Part shown: positions 48,033 through 57,774 of the stretch, piece after piece
How the letters are laid out: each line of letters begins with the position of its first letter
Numbering within the stretch: the stretch's first letter is position 1
Assembly: GCF_017377655.1 (NCBI RefSeq)
Contig: NZ_JAFREL010000026.1
Span: forward strand, 37,874-101,873
Origin: Candidatus Enterococcus ferrettii
GTDB lineage: Bacteria; Bacillota; Bacilli; Lactobacillales; Enterococcaceae
Reading direction: 5' to 3'
Length of the DNA: 64,000 nucleotides
The notes under the pieces: generated by a model
The model's input: the letters and a program-made list of their open reading frames with translations, nothing else
What the model was told of the DNA's origin: nothing
The model's database searches: none
Made by a program: the position numbers and the translations under genes

Positions 48033-49094
48033 TTAATGACGGGGACGAATTTTTCGCAGCCAGATATAGGCTACAGCCCCAATGATCACTAAGCCGATAA
48101 CAATCATCCAAGTTGTTTTTTGTTCACCAGTTTTTGGCAACAGCTTTTGAATGACAGTTTGAGTTTCAGAAGAGGAAGGTGTTGTAGCTCCATTATTAAC
48201 AGTGTTTCCAGCTGATTCTGATGTGCTGGTACTCGTATGATCACTTTGGTCAGTTGAAGTAGCTGGCAATCCTTTTTCAGCATAATTAGAGATTAGGGCA
48301 ATAACTCCTGGCCATAAGCTGCCTTGTTCTTCAATAATTTTTTGCTGGAAAGGTGCAATTTGCTTTAAGATAGCAATTAGTTCATCATTTGTCAGATCAC
48401 GAATTCCCCAAAAGCTACTGTTAGCAGGGTACATTACTTTTAAGTAAGCTTGCAATTGATCGATATCTGAAATCATATCAAGGCTGCTTTTATAATTGTT
48501 GGGATTAAAAGCTAAGGCCTTAGCCGCTTCATCATAAGAAATTGTTTTATCCTGGTATAACGCTCTTAACAACCGAGCAAAGCTACCAGCATCCATACCA
48601 ACGGTGTCGTAGTTATAACGCTCAAATAAGGTTTGAGCATCCAATAATTGCTGATCAGTGTAGCCATCAATTTCTTCTTTAGATATTAAGTTTCCACCAA
48701 TTTCGTATAGAGCTTCTCGCCATTGTTGAGCGCTAATATTGGCTGATTGTTCTTTAGTTGCTTTAATCCCTGAATCCTTTTCAATACCCTTGATGACTTC
48801 TTTTTGGATATCTTCAGCCTTTTTTCCAGAAACCTTTTCAACAGAAGATTGGTTTTGTTCTTCAATAGCAGGTACGATTGGTTCCTGCTCTGTTGCAGAG
48901 CCGCTTGTTCCTGTATTTTTTGAATCATTAGTGAGCTCAGTTGATGTTGTTGTCTGGCTGCTGTCCTCTGTAGATACAACCGTTTCTTCTTGGGCCGCTA
49001 AAACTGCTCCATTTCCATTTACTTCAGGGGATTCAGCGTTAACAGTCATAGGAAAAGCCAACACACACGCACCTAACAATAACCATTTTTTCAA
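48033..49094 (-). CDS. LPxTG-anchored surface protein
   Basis: 353 residues. Signal peptide MKKWLLLGACVLAFPMTVNA; S/T/E-rich spacer (about 25-90); charged helical domain of unknown family (about 90-290, with ISAQQWREALYEIGGNLISK and YNYDTVGMDAGSFARLL); second S/T-rich linker; sorting signal LPKTGEQ near 319, a hydrophobic helix and the tail RKIRPRH. Expected to be linked to peptidoglycan by sortase A. The TTG start at 49094 is 8 nt after AAGGAG; the GTG at 49103 overlaps that site. Confidence 0.87.
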   Translation of the reverse strand: MKKWLLLGACVLAFPMTVNAESPEVNGNGAVLAAQEETVVSTEDSSQTTTSTELTNDSKNTGTSGSATEQEPIVPAIEEQNQSSVEKVSGKKAEDIQKEVIKGIEKDSGIKATKEQSANISAQQWREALYEIGGNLISKEEIDGYTDQQLLDAQTLFERYNYDTVGMDAGSFARLLRALYQDKTISYDEAAKALAFNPNNYKSSLDMISDIDQLQAYLKVMYPANSSFWGIRDLTNDELIAILKQIAPFQQKIIEEQGSLWPGVIALISNYAEKGLPATSTDQSDHTSTSTSESAGNTVNNGATTPSSSETQTVIQKLLPKTGEQKTTWMIVIGLVIIGAVAYIWLRKIRPRH

Positions 49095-49253
49095 AGTAAC
49101 CACTCCTTAATGTTTTTGTAATGATATTGTAACATAAGTAATTTCATTGTAAATAGGAACTTTGTAGTTTTTTGAAAAAAATTTTGGGACTACTTATTTG
49201 CAGCAGAAAAATTTCTTCGTTTTTCAAGTTTTTCTTACTATTATCACTTCTCA

Positions 49254-49282
49254 TTTAAAAATTTACCAAAAAACAGTATAAT
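49254..49282 (+). promoter_or_regulatory. possible promoter of rnc-smc-yidA-ftsY
   Basis: Consensus -10 TATAAT (49277-49282) with a weak -35 TTTAAA (49254-49259) at 17 nt. Confidence 0.5.
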
Positions 49283-49320
49283 AGATCGTGATGTAAAACT
49301 TTAAAAAAGGAATGTAGCCA

Positions 49321-50013
49321 ATGGATACGCAATTGATCAACGAGCTAAAAGAACGCTATGGCATTGTCTTCCAAGATGTCACGTTACTAGAACAAGCTTT
49401 TACTCATTCGTCCTATGTCAATGAGCATCGCAATATGCAGCTTTCTGATAACGAACGTTTAGAATTTTTAGGAGATGCTGTATTAGAACTGCAAGTTTCT
49501 CATTACTTGTATCGTCAATACCCAGATGTGCCAGAAGGTAAATTAACAAAGTTGCGTTCGGCAATTGTGCGTGAAGACAGCTTGGCTAAGTTTGCAAAAG
49601 AATGTCATTTTGATCAATACGTATGGTTAGGTAAAGGTGAGGAGAACTCTGGTGGTCGTAATCGCGCATCTTTGTTATGCGACCTATTTGAATCTTTTCT
49701 AGGTGCTTTATATTTAGATCAAGGGTATGAAGCCGCTTTGAGATTTATTCAGTCAGTTATTTTCCCAAGAATTGAAGCTGGGGAATTTACCCGAGAAATG
49801 GATCACAAAACCCGTTTGCAGGAAGTTTTGCAAAAAAGCGGTGATGTGACGATTGACTATCGCTTAGTTAGTGAAGAAGGCCCGGCTCACGAACGAACAT
49901 TTACGATTGAAGTATATGTGGATGATCGGATGATCGGTTCTGGAAAAGGCAAATCAAAGAAACTAGCAGAACAAGATGCTGCAGCTAAGGCCTTGGCAGC
50001 TCTTAAAGCATAA
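49321..50013 (+). CDS. rnc: ribonuclease III
   Basis: 230 residues. Catalytic signature NERLEFLGDAVLEL, second acidic site DLFESFLGALYLD, and a C-terminal double-stranded RNA-binding domain ending GKGKSKKLAEQDAAAKAL. First of the rnc-smc-yidA-ftsY operon. Confidence 0.97.
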   Translation: MDTQLINELKERYGIVFQDVTLLEQAFTHSSYVNEHRNMQLSDNERLEFLGDAVLELQVSHYLYRQYPDVPEGKLTKLRSAIVREDSLAKFAKECHFDQYVWLGKGEENSGGRNRASLLCDLFESFLGALYLDQGYEAALRFIQSVIFPRIEAGEFTREMDHKTRLQEVLQKSGDVTIDYRLVSEEGPAHERTFTIEVYVDDRMIGSGKGKSKKLAEQDAAAKALAALKA

Positions 50014-50031
50014 TTGGAGGTACCACCTTTC

Positions 50032-53000
50032 GTGTATTTGAAACGTATAGAGATAGCTGGATTTAAATCCTTTGCTGAACGCACCAAAATTGAATTCGAA
50101 ACAGGTGTAACAGCAGTAATTGGACCCAATGGCAGTGGGAAAAGCAATATAACTGAAGCCATTCGTTGGGTATTAGGAGAACAATCAGCAAAAAGCCTGC
50201 GAGGCGGCAAAATGCCGGATATTATTTTCGCAGGTTCAGAAGCAAGAAAACAATTGAATATTGCTGAGGTTACCGTTGTTTTGGATAATACAGATCACTA
50301 TTTGCCTTTGGATTTTAGCGAGGTCAGTGTTACGCGGCGCTACCGTCGAACGGGAGAAAGTGATTTTTTCATCAATAAAAAAGCTTGCCGTTTAAAGGAT
50401 ATTCAGGATTTGTTTATGGACTCCGGTTTAGGTAAAGAATCTTTTTCAATCATTTCTCAAGGTAAAGTTGAGGCAATTTTCAGCAGCAAGCCCGAAGATC
50501 GCCGAGGGATTTTTGAAGAAGCTGCAGGAGTGCTGAAATACAAACAGCGTAAACGCAAAGCGGAACAAAAATTGTTTGAAACAGAAGACAATTTGAACCG
50601 TGTTCAAGACATTATTTATGAGCTGGAAGATCAATTGACCCCTTTAGCAGCTCAAAGTGAGGCAGCCAAAGAATTTTTGAACTTAAAAGAACAGCTGACT
50701 GAAACGGATGTCAGTTTAACAGTGGCAAAAATCAAAGCAAACAAACAAGCTTGGGAGATTGCCTGCCAGGAATTTGAAAGTCTTTCGGCAACGGTTGAGG
50801 AACGCTCTCAGTTTATTCGTCGAACGGAAGAACAACTAGGACTACTGCGTGAAAAACGTGGCAAGCTAGATGAAAAGCTGGAAAATGGTCAACAGCAGCT
50901 GCTGCATTTAACTGAAGCGTTGAAACAGACCGAAGGACAAAAAGAGCTGTTAAGTGAGCGATCGAAAAATACGCAAAAAACCAGCGAAGAGTATCAAGCA
51001 TCATTGGATCAAAACCAAGAAAAGCAAGCTGCAGTTGAAGCATCAATTCAACAGCTAGAGGTGCAACAGCAGCAAAAGCAAAGAGAAAAAGCAACATTAG
51101 ATGCTGAAATTCAGCAGTTAACAGCAGAAGCGATTAAGTACCAAAAATCAACCAAAGAAGTATTGGAAGACTTACGAGGTACTTATGTTGAACTGATGCA
51201 AGAGCAGGCAAATGTTAGCAATGAATTGAAGTACCTAGAACGTCAATATACTCAGGAAACTGCTAAGAATCAGCAAAGTGTCTCTCGTTTTGAAGCTTTA
51301 CAGACTCAGCTAAAAGAAATACAGACAAAACAACAAGCGGCTCAGGAGCGAGCAGAAACAGTTGGAACTCAGTTGACTGACGAACAACAGCAATACCGCC
51401 AATTGACAGAAGAAACTGCCAAGCAGCAAAAACGTCTGCAACATGAGCAGCAATTAATGTATGAACTGATGAATCAAGTACAGCAAGTACGTGCCCGCAA
51501 GAAGAGCCTGCAAGAAATTCAAGAAAATTACAGTGGCTTCTATCAAGGAGTACGCAGTGTTTTACAGCACAAAGACAAGCTTTCAGGTGTAGTTGGAGCG
51601 GTAGCTGAGCTGATGGAAGTACCTCAGAAATACGCGTTGGCAATTGAAACGGCATTAGGAGCAGCAGCACAACATGTTGTTGTGGAGAATGAAGCAGATG
51701 CACGTAAAGGAATCACCTATTTACGTCAGCAGCGCAGCGGACGTGCAACTTTCTTGCCTTTGACAACAATTAAACCACGTAGCCTGGCAAATCATCATTA
51801 TCAGGCTATCAAAGAGCACGAGGGTTTTATCGGCGTAGCCAGCCATTTGGTTTCCTTTGAGCAAAAAGTTTCAACAGTTATGGAAAACCTGTTAGGTGGT
51901 ATTGTTATTGCGCAAGACTTAGATAGTGCGAACCAATTAGCTAAGCAGCTGCATTATCAAGTTCGAATTGTTTCCTTAGAAGGCGACGTTATGAATGCTG
52001 GTGGTTCTATGACCGGGGGAGCGACTAAGCAAGGGAATCGAGGAAATCTGTTTAATCAAGGTCACGAATTAACCACATTGACGAAGCGGTATGAAGAACT
52101 CAATCGTGACTTAAAAAATAAAGAGCTCTTGGTAAAACAAATGCAGCAATCAATTCAAGAACAAGCGGCTCAAATTGAAGCCTTACGTACCAATGGAGAG
52201 CAAACTCGTTTAACCTATCAAGAGGCGCAAAGTGAACTAGAGCGTTTGGAAACTGAATTAACTCGTTTGAAAAAAGAGCAATCACTCTTTTCTTATGAAG
52301 CAAAAGAACTGGATCGTTTTTTGAACGAATATCAGGAGCAAAAAACGCAATTAGAAGCGCAAGCTGAACAATTACAAGCTGAACAACAGCGGATTGATCA
52401 GGAAATTAAACAATTAAATCAGGAAAGTGATTTGCTGGAGGAACGACGTACTACTTTGGCTGCCCAATTAAGCGGATTGCAGGCGGATCGCGCAGTAATG
52501 GAAGAACAGTTGAATCATTTAAATCAGCAGCAAATCATGCAGCACCAGCAGCTAACTGTGCTGGTAAATGAGATGGAAAGTTTAGAGAACCAATTACTGG
52601 CTTTGTCAAATGATTCTTCGACCCATGAAGAAACAGTGGACAGCTTGAATGAGCGTCTAATAGAGTTAGAAGCAGCCCATGAAGAATTGGTTAATCAGCT
52701 GACGGATTGGAAGCAAACTCGTCAAGGATTGCAGCAGCAAGTGGATCAGGCTGATGGGGAGCTGACACTGGCAAACCGTGAGCAAAAGGAGTTGTTGGCC
52801 CGTCAATCACAGGCTGACGTACAAAAAAATCGTTTAGAATTGCAATTAGATAATGAACTGGATTACCTGCAGGAAGAATATAGCTTGAGCTTTGTAGCAG
52901 CCGAAGAAATGGCAGATGTGACGATTGATGTTGATCCGGCTCAACAGGAAGTAACGCGCTTGAAGCAAGCAATTGAAAAATTAGGTCCCGTCAACCTGAA

Positions 53001-53640
53001 TGCGATTGAGCAATATGAGCAGGTGGAAGAACGTTATGATTTCTTAACCACTCAAAGAGATGATCTCTTATCAGCTAAGGAACAATTGTTTGAAACGATG
53101 GATGAAATGGATGATGAAGTAAAATCACGTTTTTACACCACTTTCCAGGCGATTCGTGAACAATTCAAGCAAGTTTTCCCTAACATGTTTGGCGGCGGTC
53201 GGGCAGAACTATTGCTGACTGACCCAAATGATTTGTTGAATACTGGTATTGAAATCGAAGCCCAGCCTCCAGGCAAGAAGCTGCAAAGCTTATCCTTGCT
53301 TTCAGGTGGAGAACGAGCATTAACTGCAATTGCTTTACTGTTTTCAATTATTCAAGTTCGACCAGTGCCGTTTTGTGTACTCGATGAAGTGGAAGCAGCT
53401 TTGGATGAAGCGAACGTTTCACGTTTTGGCCGCTATTTAAGTTCATTTGAAGATGACACTCAATTTATTGTTGTTACCCATCGTAAGGGAACGATGGAAG
53501 CGGCAGATGTTTTGTATGGGGTTACCATGCAGGAATCCGGTGTATCGAAGATTATCTCGGTTCGTCTGGAACAGGTAAATGAAGGTGGAAAATTTGAAAC
53601 TGGAGAGGAACAGTCCCATGATAAAATTAGTAGCAATTGA
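50032..53640 (+). CDS. smc: chromosome partition protein SMC
   Basis: 1202 residues from the GTG at 50032 (MYLKRIEIAGFKSF; GGAGGT upstream). Walker A IGPNGSGKSN, two long Q/E-rich coiled coils, a hinge near 510-670 (YSGFYQGVRSVLQHKDKLSG, GGSMTGG), ABC signature LSLLSGGERALTAIAL and Walker B FCVLDEVEAALDEANV. Organises and segregates the chromosome with ScpAB. Overlaps yidA by 23 nt. Confidence 0.97.
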   Translation: MYLKRIEIAGFKSFAERTKIEFETGVTAVIGPNGSGKSNITEAIRWVLGEQSAKSLRGGKMPDIIFAGSEARKQLNIAEVTVVLDNTDHYLPLDFSEVSVTRRYRRTGESDFFINKKACRLKDIQDLFMDSGLGKESFSIISQGKVEAIFSSKPEDRRGIFEEAAGVLKYKQRKRKAEQKLFETEDNLNRVQDIIYELEDQLTPLAAQSEAAKEFLNLKEQLTETDVSLTVAKIKANKQAWEIACQEFESLSATVEERSQFIRRTEEQLGLLREKRGKLDEKLENGQQQLLHLTEALKQTEGQKELLSERSKNTQKTSEEYQASLDQNQEKQAAVEASIQQLEVQQQQKQREKATLDAEIQQLTAEAIKYQKSTKEVLEDLRGTYVELMQEQANVSNELKYLERQYTQETAKNQQSVSRFEALQTQLKEIQTKQQAAQERAETVGTQLTDEQQQYRQLTEETAKQQKRLQHEQQLMYELMNQVQQVRARKKSLQEIQENYSGFYQGVRSVLQHKDKLSGVVGAVAELMEVPQKYALAIETALGAAAQHVVVENEADARKGITYLRQQRSGRATFLPLTTIKPRSLANHHYQAIKEHEGFIGVASHLVSFEQKVSTVMENLLGGIVIAQDLDSANQLAKQLHYQVRIVSLEGDVMNAGGSMTGGATKQGNRGNLFNQGHELTTLTKRYEELNRDLKNKELLVKQMQQSIQEQAAQIEALRTNGEQTRLTYQEAQSELERLETELTRLKKEQSLFSYEAKELDRFLNEYQEQKTQLEAQAEQLQAEQQRIDQEIKQLNQESDLLEERRTTLAAQLSGLQADRAVMEEQLNHLNQQQIMQHQQLTVLVNEMESLENQLLALSNDSSTHEETVDSLNERLIELEAAHEELVNQLTDWKQTRQGLQQQVDQADGELTLANREQKELLARQSQADVQKNRLELQLDNELDYLQEEYSLSFVAAEEMADVTIDVDPAQQEVTRLKQAIEKLGPVNLNAIEQYEQVEERYDFLTTQRDDLLSAKEQLFETMDEMDDEVKSRFYTTFQAIREQFKQVFPNMFGGGRAELLLTDPNDLLNTGIEIEAQPPGKKLQSLSLLSGGERALTAIALLFSIIQVRPVPFCVLDEVEAALDEANVSRFGRYLSSFEDDTQFIVVTHRKGTMEAADVLYGVTMQESGVSKIISVRLEQVNEGGKFETGEEQSHDKISSN

Positions 53641-54427
53641 TTTAGACGGCACATTACTAACGGATGCCAAAACGATTTCTGATAAAAATAAACAAGCTTT
53701 GGCCAAAGCCAAAGAACAAGGCGTAAAAATTGTTGTTTGTACCGGCCGACCTTTAATTGCTATTGGTGATTATTTAGAAGAATTGAATCTGATGGAAGAG
53801 GGAGATTACTCTATTACCTTTAACGGCGGGCTAATTCAAAAAAATAATACGGGTGATTTATTAGGGAAAACAGCGCTAGATTTAGAACAAGTTCAAGATA
53901 TTTACGACCTATTCACTGAACTGCCTTTACCGATGGATATTTTGTCAGATGCTCGTTGTCTACAGCTTGCTACTGCTCCAAAGCATACTTCTTTATACCC
54001 AACTATGAATAAAAAAGTTACTTATTTTCCAGCAGTAATTGAAGAATTAACTGATAATACTTTGTACAATAAAGTAGTCGCTGCAATCGATGTTGACTAT
54101 TTAGATGAAAAAATGGCTGAAATTCCGGCAGAATATATCGAACGTTATGAAGTTTGTAAAACACGTCCTAACTTACTGGAATTCATGCCCAATGGTGTCA
54201 CGAAGGCATATGGCTTAGAAGTTTTAGGCAAAGAGTTGGGAATCAGTGCTAGTGAAATGTTAACGTTAGGTGATGAAGCCAATGATTTACCAATGATTGA
54301 ATATGCTGGAATAGGCGTAGCAATGGAAAATGCTACGGAAGATGTAAAGACTGCAGCCGATCACGTTACAGCTACCAACCAAGCCGATGGTGTTGCTTTA
54401 GCCATCGAAAAATTTGTTTTGAACTAG
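53618..54427 (+). CDS. yidA: Cof-type HAD-IIB sugar phosphatase, YidA-like
   Basis: 269 residues from the ATG at 53618 within the end of smc. Motif I AIDLDGTLLTD, motif II VCTGRP, and motif IV LTLGDEANDLPMIEYAG, with a cap between; GDYSITFNGGLIQK resembles YidA. Dephosphorylates small phospho-sugars. Its position between smc and ftsY implies co-expression. Confidence 0.88.
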   Translation: MIKLVAIDLDGTLLTDAKTISDKNKQALAKAKEQGVKIVVCTGRPLIAIGDYLEELNLMEEGDYSITFNGGLIQKNNTGDLLGKTALDLEQVQDIYDLFTELPLPMDILSDARCLQLATAPKHTSLYPTMNKKVTYFPAVIEELTDNTLYNKVVAAIDVDYLDEKMAEIPAEYIERYEVCKTRPNLLEFMPNGVTKAYGLEVLGKELGISASEMLTLGDEANDLPMIEYAGIGVAMENATEDVKTAADHVTATNQADGVALAIEKFVLN

Positions 54428-54436
54428 GAGGAAACG

Positions 54437-55735
54437 ATGGGACTATTTGATCGAATAAAAAATGCCTTCATGAGTGAGAAAAAGGAAGAGCAGGAAACAC
54501 CTGAATCCAATGAATTGCAAGAAACAGACACCAGTGAAATTGATAGCCAAACTGCGGAAAATGAAATAAATGAGACGCCTGAGGAAACTGTAGATGCTAA
54601 TACTCCAACGAATACGGAGGATTTAACTGAGTCTTTTGAGAAAACAGTACCAGAGGCTCCTACGCTAGAGACTGAGGACGCAGAAGAAACACTTGTGGAG
54701 GAATCTCAATCAACGGAAATTTTGCCAGAAGAAGAGCTAGATGCACCTATTGAAACACAGGAAGTAATAGAAGAATTGTTGGAACCTGTTGAAACCTCAG
54801 CTCAAGAAAAATACGATAAAGGGTTAGAAAAAACGCGTAAGTCTTTCGGCGACCGGATGAACGAATTATTTGCTCGTTTCCGCCGAGTTGACGAAGAGTT
54901 CTTCGAAGAATTAGAGGAGACTTTGATCGGAGCTGATGTAGGCTTTGATACAGCAATCAAGTTGACTGATTCCTTGCGACAAGAAGTGAAGCTGAAAAAC
55001 GCGAAGAAGCCTTCTCAAATTCAGAATGTTATCATTGAAAAATTGGTAGATATTTATGAAGCTGAAGGGATCGATGAGAATAACCGATTGAATCTGCAGC
55101 CTGAAGGTTTATCAATCATTCTATTTGTTGGTGTAAATGGGACGGGAAAAACTACCAGTATTGGTAAGCTGGCCCATCAGTATAAATCAGAAGGAAAGAG
55201 AGTCTTGCTGGCTGCAGCAGATACCTTCCGAGCTGGAGCTATTGATCAACTGGTAGTTTGGGGGCAACGTTCTAGTGTAGAAGTTGTTCGGGGCAATGCT
55301 GGGGGTGACCCGGCAGCCGTTGTCTATGACGCAGTAGCAAAAGCCAAAAATGAGAATTATGATGTCTTGTTGATTGATACAGCAGGCCGTTTGCAAAACA
55401 AAGTTAATTTGATGAATGAGCTGGAAAAAATCAAACGAGTGATTCAACGAGAGTATCCGACGGGACCTCATGAAGTTTTGTTAGTTGTCGATGCAACTAC
55501 TGGGCAAAACGCTCTGTCACAAGCTCGGCAGTTCAAAGAGACTACTGACGTAACTGGGCTGGTCTTAACCAAGTTAGACGGAACAGCAAAGGGTGGGATT
55601 GTCTTGGCAATTCGCAATGAACTGCATTTGCCAGTAAAGTTAGTTGGTTTAGGTGAAAAAATTGATGATTTGGCAACTTTTGATCCAAATGATTTCGCAG
55701 TAGGCTTATTCAAAGGCTTATTGAAAGAAGACTAA
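54437..55735 (+). CDS. ftsY: signal recognition particle receptor FtsY
   Basis: 432 residues. A long acidic N-terminal A domain (about 1-125, rich in E/T), then the NG domain: P-loop GVNGTGKTTSIGKLA, DTFRAGAIDQL, DTAGRLQNK and TKLDGTAKGG. Receives SRP-ribosome complexes at the membrane for delivery to SecY. Confidence 0.97.
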   Translation: MGLFDRIKNAFMSEKKEEQETPESNELQETDTSEIDSQTAENEINETPEETVDANTPTNTEDLTESFEKTVPEAPTLETEDAEETLVEESQSTEILPEEELDAPIETQEVIEELLEPVETSAQEKYDKGLEKTRKSFGDRMNELFARFRRVDEEFFEELEETLIGADVGFDTAIKLTDSLRQEVKLKNAKKPSQIQNVIIEKLVDIYEAEGIDENNRLNLQPEGLSIILFVGVNGTGKTTSIGKLAHQYKSEGKRVLLAAADTFRAGAIDQLVVWGQRSSVEVVRGNAGGDPAAVVYDAVAKAKNENYDVLLIDTAGRLQNKVNLMNELEKIKRVIQREYPTGPHEVLLVVDATTGQNALSQARQFKETTDVTGLVLTKLDGTAKGGIVLAIRNELHLPVKLVGLGEKIDDLATFDPNDFAVGLFKGLLKED

Positions 55736-55740
55736 AAAGG

Positions 55741-55788
55741 GCTTATTCGAACAGACAGCAGCTGCTGACTAGACGAATAAGCTTTTTT
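55741..55788 (+). terminator. ftsY terminator
   Basis: GCTTATTCG (55741-55749) pairs with CGAATAAGC (55774-55782), with an inner CAGCAGCTGCTG palindrome, then six T. Probably bidirectional, as the azlD stop codon adjoins it. Confidence 0.85.
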
Positions 55789-56092
55789 AAATGAGCAAAG
55801 CTTCTACTATAAGTACTGTAGCACAACAAACAATGGCTACCTGGAAAAGATTGCCTCGATACCAAGCAGCAAGACTTCCAGCAAGCAAAGCCAATAAACC
55901 GGCTAAGGGAACTTGGGTGACCTCTAGGATAGCCGGAAAAGTCATTACCGCTAAAGTTACATAAGGCACATAGTGTAAAAAGGATTGAATAAAAATATTC
56001 TTAATGGGTTTTCGTAGAAGAGTTAATGGTAATAGGCGGACACTGTAGGTGACTACAGACATTATCAGAATATATACATAGATGTTAGGCAT
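55787..56092 (-). CDS. azlD: AzlD family branched-chain amino acid exporter subunit
   Basis: 101 residues, about four helices; SVVTYSVRLLPLTLLRKPI and YVPYVTLAVMTFPAIL match AzlD. The ATG at 56092 is preceded by AAGGTGA inside the end of azlC, so the two are translationally coupled. Works with AzlC in export of branched-chain amino acids or analogues. Confidence 0.88.
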   Translation of the reverse strand: MPNIYVYILIMSVVTYSVRLLPLTLLRKPIKNIFIQSFLHYVPYVTLAVMTFPAILEVTQVPLAGLLALLAGSLAAWYRGNLFQVAIVCCATVLIVEALLI

Positions 56093-56846
56093 GACTTTCA
56101 CCTTCTTTGTTGATTGGAAATAAGATTGCAGCCAAGGTGCAAAGAATGACCGTTAGGATAATTGTTCGCGAACCACTAGAGATGTTAGCAATAATCGGTG
56201 CTTTGGCAGTAACATAACTAGCAGCAAAACTTCCTAACACCAAAGCACCCAATACCTTATTTGTACGCGTGGGAGGTATAATGACGGCTAAGAACATGCC
56301 GTACAGAGCCACACTTAGTGCACTGACCAGTTGAAGCGGCAGGATATTACCAGACACAACGCCAATTGCAGTGCCAATAGCCCAGCAGGGAGCAGCAGCT
56401 GTTACAGCACCATACATATAATAAGGATTCAAATAACCAGAACGTGCGATCATTAAGCCAAATAGCTCATCAGTGATGTCGAAACTCAAAAAAAAGCGAT
56501 GGCTAAAGGGCATTTGTGGTGATAAACGTTGACTTAAAGCACAGCCCATTAATAAATAGCGAGCATTGGTAATCAATGTAACCAATGCCAATTCTAAATA
56601 AGAGCTTTTAGCTGCAATCACAACCAAAGCGGCATATTGTCCAGCAGAAGCATTATTTAGCAGACTCATCAAAAAGCCTTGAAAAGCTGACATCCCAGCA
56701 TTTCTAACGGTAATCCCTAATGAAAATGCAACAGCAAAATACCCAATTCCGATAGGTATTCCATCTTTAACCCCATCTTTAAATACAGTTTTGTTAGCAA
56801 ACGTTTGCACATTTTCTTGTTGTGATACCCATTCTTTTTCTTCCAT
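56085..56846 (-). CDS. azlC: AzlC family branched-chain amino acid exporter subunit
   Basis: 253 residues, seven or eight helices: KDGVKDGIPIGIGYFAVAFS, SLLNNASAGQYAAL and the FFLSFDITDELFGL segment are AzlC hallmarks. Overlaps azlD by 8 nt. A 12-bp palindrome, GCAAACGTTTGC, lies within its early codons. Confidence 0.9.
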   Translation of the reverse strand: MEEKEWVSQQENVQTFANKTVFKDGVKDGIPIGIGYFAVAFSLGITVRNAGMSAFQGFLMSLLNNASAGQYAALVVIAAKSSYLELALVTLITNARYLLMGCALSQRLSPQMPFSHRFFLSFDITDELFGLMIARSGYLNPYYMYGAVTAAAPCWAIGTAIGVVSGNILPLQLVSALSVALYGMFLAVIIPPTRTNKVLGALVLGSFAASYVTAKAPIIANISSGSRTIILTVILCTLAAILFPINKEGESHA

Positions 56847-57774
56847 CTCTATTAGAACCCTTCATTTTTTATTGTACGTATTATATCAATAGCATTTATA
56901 TTAGTAAAACGAATGATTATTATGGATACATAAGCAAATGTAATGAAAGAGAGACAAATCCTTTTATACTAATTTTGTTGGATCATAAAGGTTGGCCGCT
57001 TTACGCAGCAGATTAAGGAGAGTGGTTGTTCTCAAAGCAGCACATAAGTACTAGAACAAGATTTAAGAATGATCTAATGCATCGTAAGAAAGATGGATAG
57101 ACATTAACCAATGATAATCCTTAATTACAAGATATTTCAATAGTTGGACAGACCTTGCAGAGGAAAAATAAGAGGTAAAAGAGTTAAGAAATAGTTTTAT
57201 TCACAGTAGAACGCGAGTCAGACGCTGCTTTCGCCAAGTGATTAAAGCCTCAAAATTGGAATTTCAGAAGTGAATTTTGTAATTGGATCAGCTGTACACA
57301 CAAGTATTATTGTGTGTATAGGAATTAATGTATTATTTGGAGATTTGTTCGTACATCAGTAGCATCTGAAATTAAGATTCAAGCTGTGAACCAAGATGTA
57401 TGAGAGCGCTTTTCTTAAGAGACATCCGCTAGTGAAACGAGGGGATGTCCTATCATCGTAGACAAACAATGAATCGCAAATTTTTATTTAAGATAAAGAA
57501 CCGTCCAGTGTGATCGTAGTTATATACAAGTAGTAGGAGTTTAAGTTTGAGATTGGGTGTCGGGGACTATCCTATCAGTGAAATGATATTAAGGGTTTGT
57601 TTTCTATCATGCAGCAATAGGTGTTGACTGAAAAGGAGAAGAAGTAGTGATCCGCTTGATTCAAAAGTGTACGGAATGAACCATAGTTTCATCTTGAAAA
57701 AATAAATTTAAGCATTTCCATTCTTTTTCAGTCAATAATTCTATATAATAGGCGTGATGAGGAGGCCTGCATAA
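56847..57774. other. gene-free region between azlC and gshAB
   Basis: 928 nt with no ORF that has both a ribosome binding site and a recognisable product. Short open stretches resemble coding remnants, e.g. a hydrophobic run at about 57270-57362 reading GSAVHTSIIVCIGINVLFGD, but all are broken by stops in every frame. Perfect hairpin ACACACAA/TTGTGTGT at 57296-57317, and GACATCC/GGATGTC near 57420-57450. The right end carries the -10-like TATAAT (57744-57749) of gshAB. Confidence 0.5.

Noticed and set aside
56803-56814. Palindrome GCAAACGTTTGC as an operator
   Set aside because: It lies within azlC codons and is likely chance; no promoter adjoins it.
56822-57016. 64-codon plus-strand frame overlapping the azlC start
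   Set aside because: Antisense to the azlC start and its leader, no ribosome binding site, and low-complexity composition.
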